This document shows, piece by piece, positions 5,357-5,825 of a DNA stretch of 5,825 bases. Each line of letters starts with the position of its first letter. Position 1 is the stretch's first letter. The DNA is from Candidatus Methanomethylicia archaeon (GTDB lineage Archaea > Thermoproteota > Methanomethylicia > Methanomethylicales > Methanomethylicaceae). The notes under the pieces are model-generated. The model saw nothing but the letters and a program-made list of their open reading frames with translations, searched no databases and had not been told where the DNA came from. The stretch is from NCBI GenBank assembly GCA_024464205.1, contig JANHAI010000072.1:1-5825 (forward strand), read 5' to 3'. A program made the position numbers and the translations under genes.

Positions 5357-5417
5357 TACACCCTAATAGCTTATATTTGGGCAATTATCTTTTAGTTAAA
5401 CCTGCCTTACGGGTGTA
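5357..5417. repeat. Inverted GGGTGTA pair upstream of speB and glyS
   Basis: GGGTGTA is on the plus strand at 5411-5417 and on the minus strand at 5363-5357, each exactly five bases before the ATG (5423 and 5351). GGTG is complementary to part of the archaeal anti-Shine-Dalgarno, so these probably act as ribosome binding sites if the transcripts carry leaders. The feature spans both copies. Confidence 0.5.
5371..5378. promoter_or_regulatory. Shared TATA-like box between speB and glyS
   Basis: TTATATTT on plus reads AAATATAA on minus. At archaeal spacing it predicts a speB start near 5348-5351 (leaderless at ATG 5351) and a glyS start near 5400 (leader about 22 bases containing GGGTG). Other candidate boxes are AGTTAAACC for glyS (5394-5402, leaderless spacing) and AAAAGATAAT on the minus strand (5383-5392) for a leadered speB transcript. 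The 71-base gap is too short for well-separated promoters. Confidence 0.45.
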
Positions 5418-5422
5418 ATATC

Positions 5423-5825
5423 ATGGATAAATATGATAAGGTTATCGATCTCTGTAAAAGGCGTGGCTTCTTCTGGCCCTCTACAGAAATATACGGTGGG
5501 GTCGCAGGCTTCCTCGACTTTGGCCCTATGGGCACGCTACTCAAGCGAAACATTGAGGCTCGGTGGCGCGAAGTCTTCATACATAAAAATCATGGTCTAG
5601 TTTACGAGATTGAAACCCCCGTCATCATGCCATCAAAGGTATTTGAGGCATCCGGGCACGTTGATCATTTTACAGACTATGTTGTTGGCTGCACATCCTG
5701 CAATAAAAAATTCAGGGCAGACCACGTAATCATTGAGCAGATTGGCGAAGTCCAAGGAATAGAAGGCATGACCCCTGAAGGGCTTGATAGTCTTATATCG
5801 GAGAAAGGGATACGGTGCACCGAAT
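5423..5825 (+). CDS. glyS: Glycyl-tRNA synthetase, archaeal/eukaryotic type, 5' part
   Basis: The first 134 residues of a class II glycyl-tRNA synthetase, which charges tRNA-Gly in the cytoplasm and in this lineage forms an alpha2 dimer. Seen: KVIDLCKRRGFFWPSTEIYGG at 6-26, GFLDFGPMGTLLKRN at 29-43, the class II motif 1 region around VYEIETPVIMPSKVFEASGHVDHF (60-83), and CTSCNKKFRADH at 90-101, a CxxC typical of the archaeal/eukaryotic enzyme and a likely zinc site. This N-terminus differs from the bacterial alpha2beta2 form. ATG 5423 aligns with the normal family start and has GGGTG seven bases upstream. The frame is open to the right edge; a full enzyme has about 550-600 residues, so about three quarters is missing. 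Residues 102-134 are the start of the lineage-variable insertion. Confidence 0.97.
   Translation, partial: MDKYDKVIDLCKRRGFFWPSTEIYGGVAGFLDFGPMGTLLKRNIEARWREVFIHKNHGLVYEIETPVIMPSKVFEASGHVDHFTDYVVGCTSCNKKFRADHVIIEQIGEVQGIEGMTPEGLDSLISEKGIRCTE

Noticed and set aside
4461..5384. TTG 5384 as the start of speB
   Set aside because: It would put the start upstream of the likely TATA box and add 11 residues with no family similarity; ATG 5351 has a GGGTGTA element at proper distance.

Overview
The window is archaeal. The evidence is a complete small gene for RNA polymerase subunit Rpo12/RpoP (4318-4464, +), the 5' end of an archaeal/eukaryotic-type glycyl-tRNA synthetase (5423 to the right edge, +), an archaeal agmatinase-family ureohydrolase (4461-5351, -), archaeal TATA-like boxes in both divergent intergenic regions, and use of TTG starts. 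A TACK-type (Thermoproteota-like) lineage is my impression only; the window holds no rRNA or other decisive marker. Base composition looks moderate and I see no abrupt change that would suggest recent transfer.

Layout, left to right. Positions 1-4126 form a tightly packed minus-strand cluster, transcribed right to left: a winged-helix ArsR-like regulator (3545-4126), a 546-residue coiled-coil protein of unknown function (1874-3514), a GT-B fold, GT4-like glycosyltransferase (636-1877) and a HAD-superfamily phosphatase cut by the left edge (592 to 1). Gaps are 30, -4 and 43 bases, so an operon is likely. Glycosyltransferase plus HAD phosphatase suggests a two-step route (glycosyl transfer to a phosphorylated acceptor, then dephosphorylation), as in sucrose, trehalose or mannosylglycerate synthesis. 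The actual product cannot be read from sequence. The coiled-coil protein translationally coupled to the glycosyltransferase is the least explained part of the window.

Positions 4127-4317 are a divergent regulatory region between the regulator and rpoP. It holds several TATA-like boxes, a 12-bp perfect palindrome, an 11-bp direct repeat, and an inverted pair of one 9-mer sitting at the same distance from both TTG start codons. rpoP then runs tail to tail into speB, and the two stop codons overlap inside a CTAG. Positions 5352-5422 are a second divergent promoter region (speB/glyS), again with inverted copies of one short G-rich word at equal distances from the two starts. No stretch longer than 300 bases lacks a gene. 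I saw no tRNA, rRNA, CRISPR array or insertion sequence.

The best candidate for something undescribed is the regulator / coiled-coil / glycosyltransferase / phosphatase cluster. The coiled-coil protein carries the same short beta-hairpin-like motif (LYxPxxLxS) on each side of its coil, which suggests a duplicated base domain closed by a coiled-coil hairpin.
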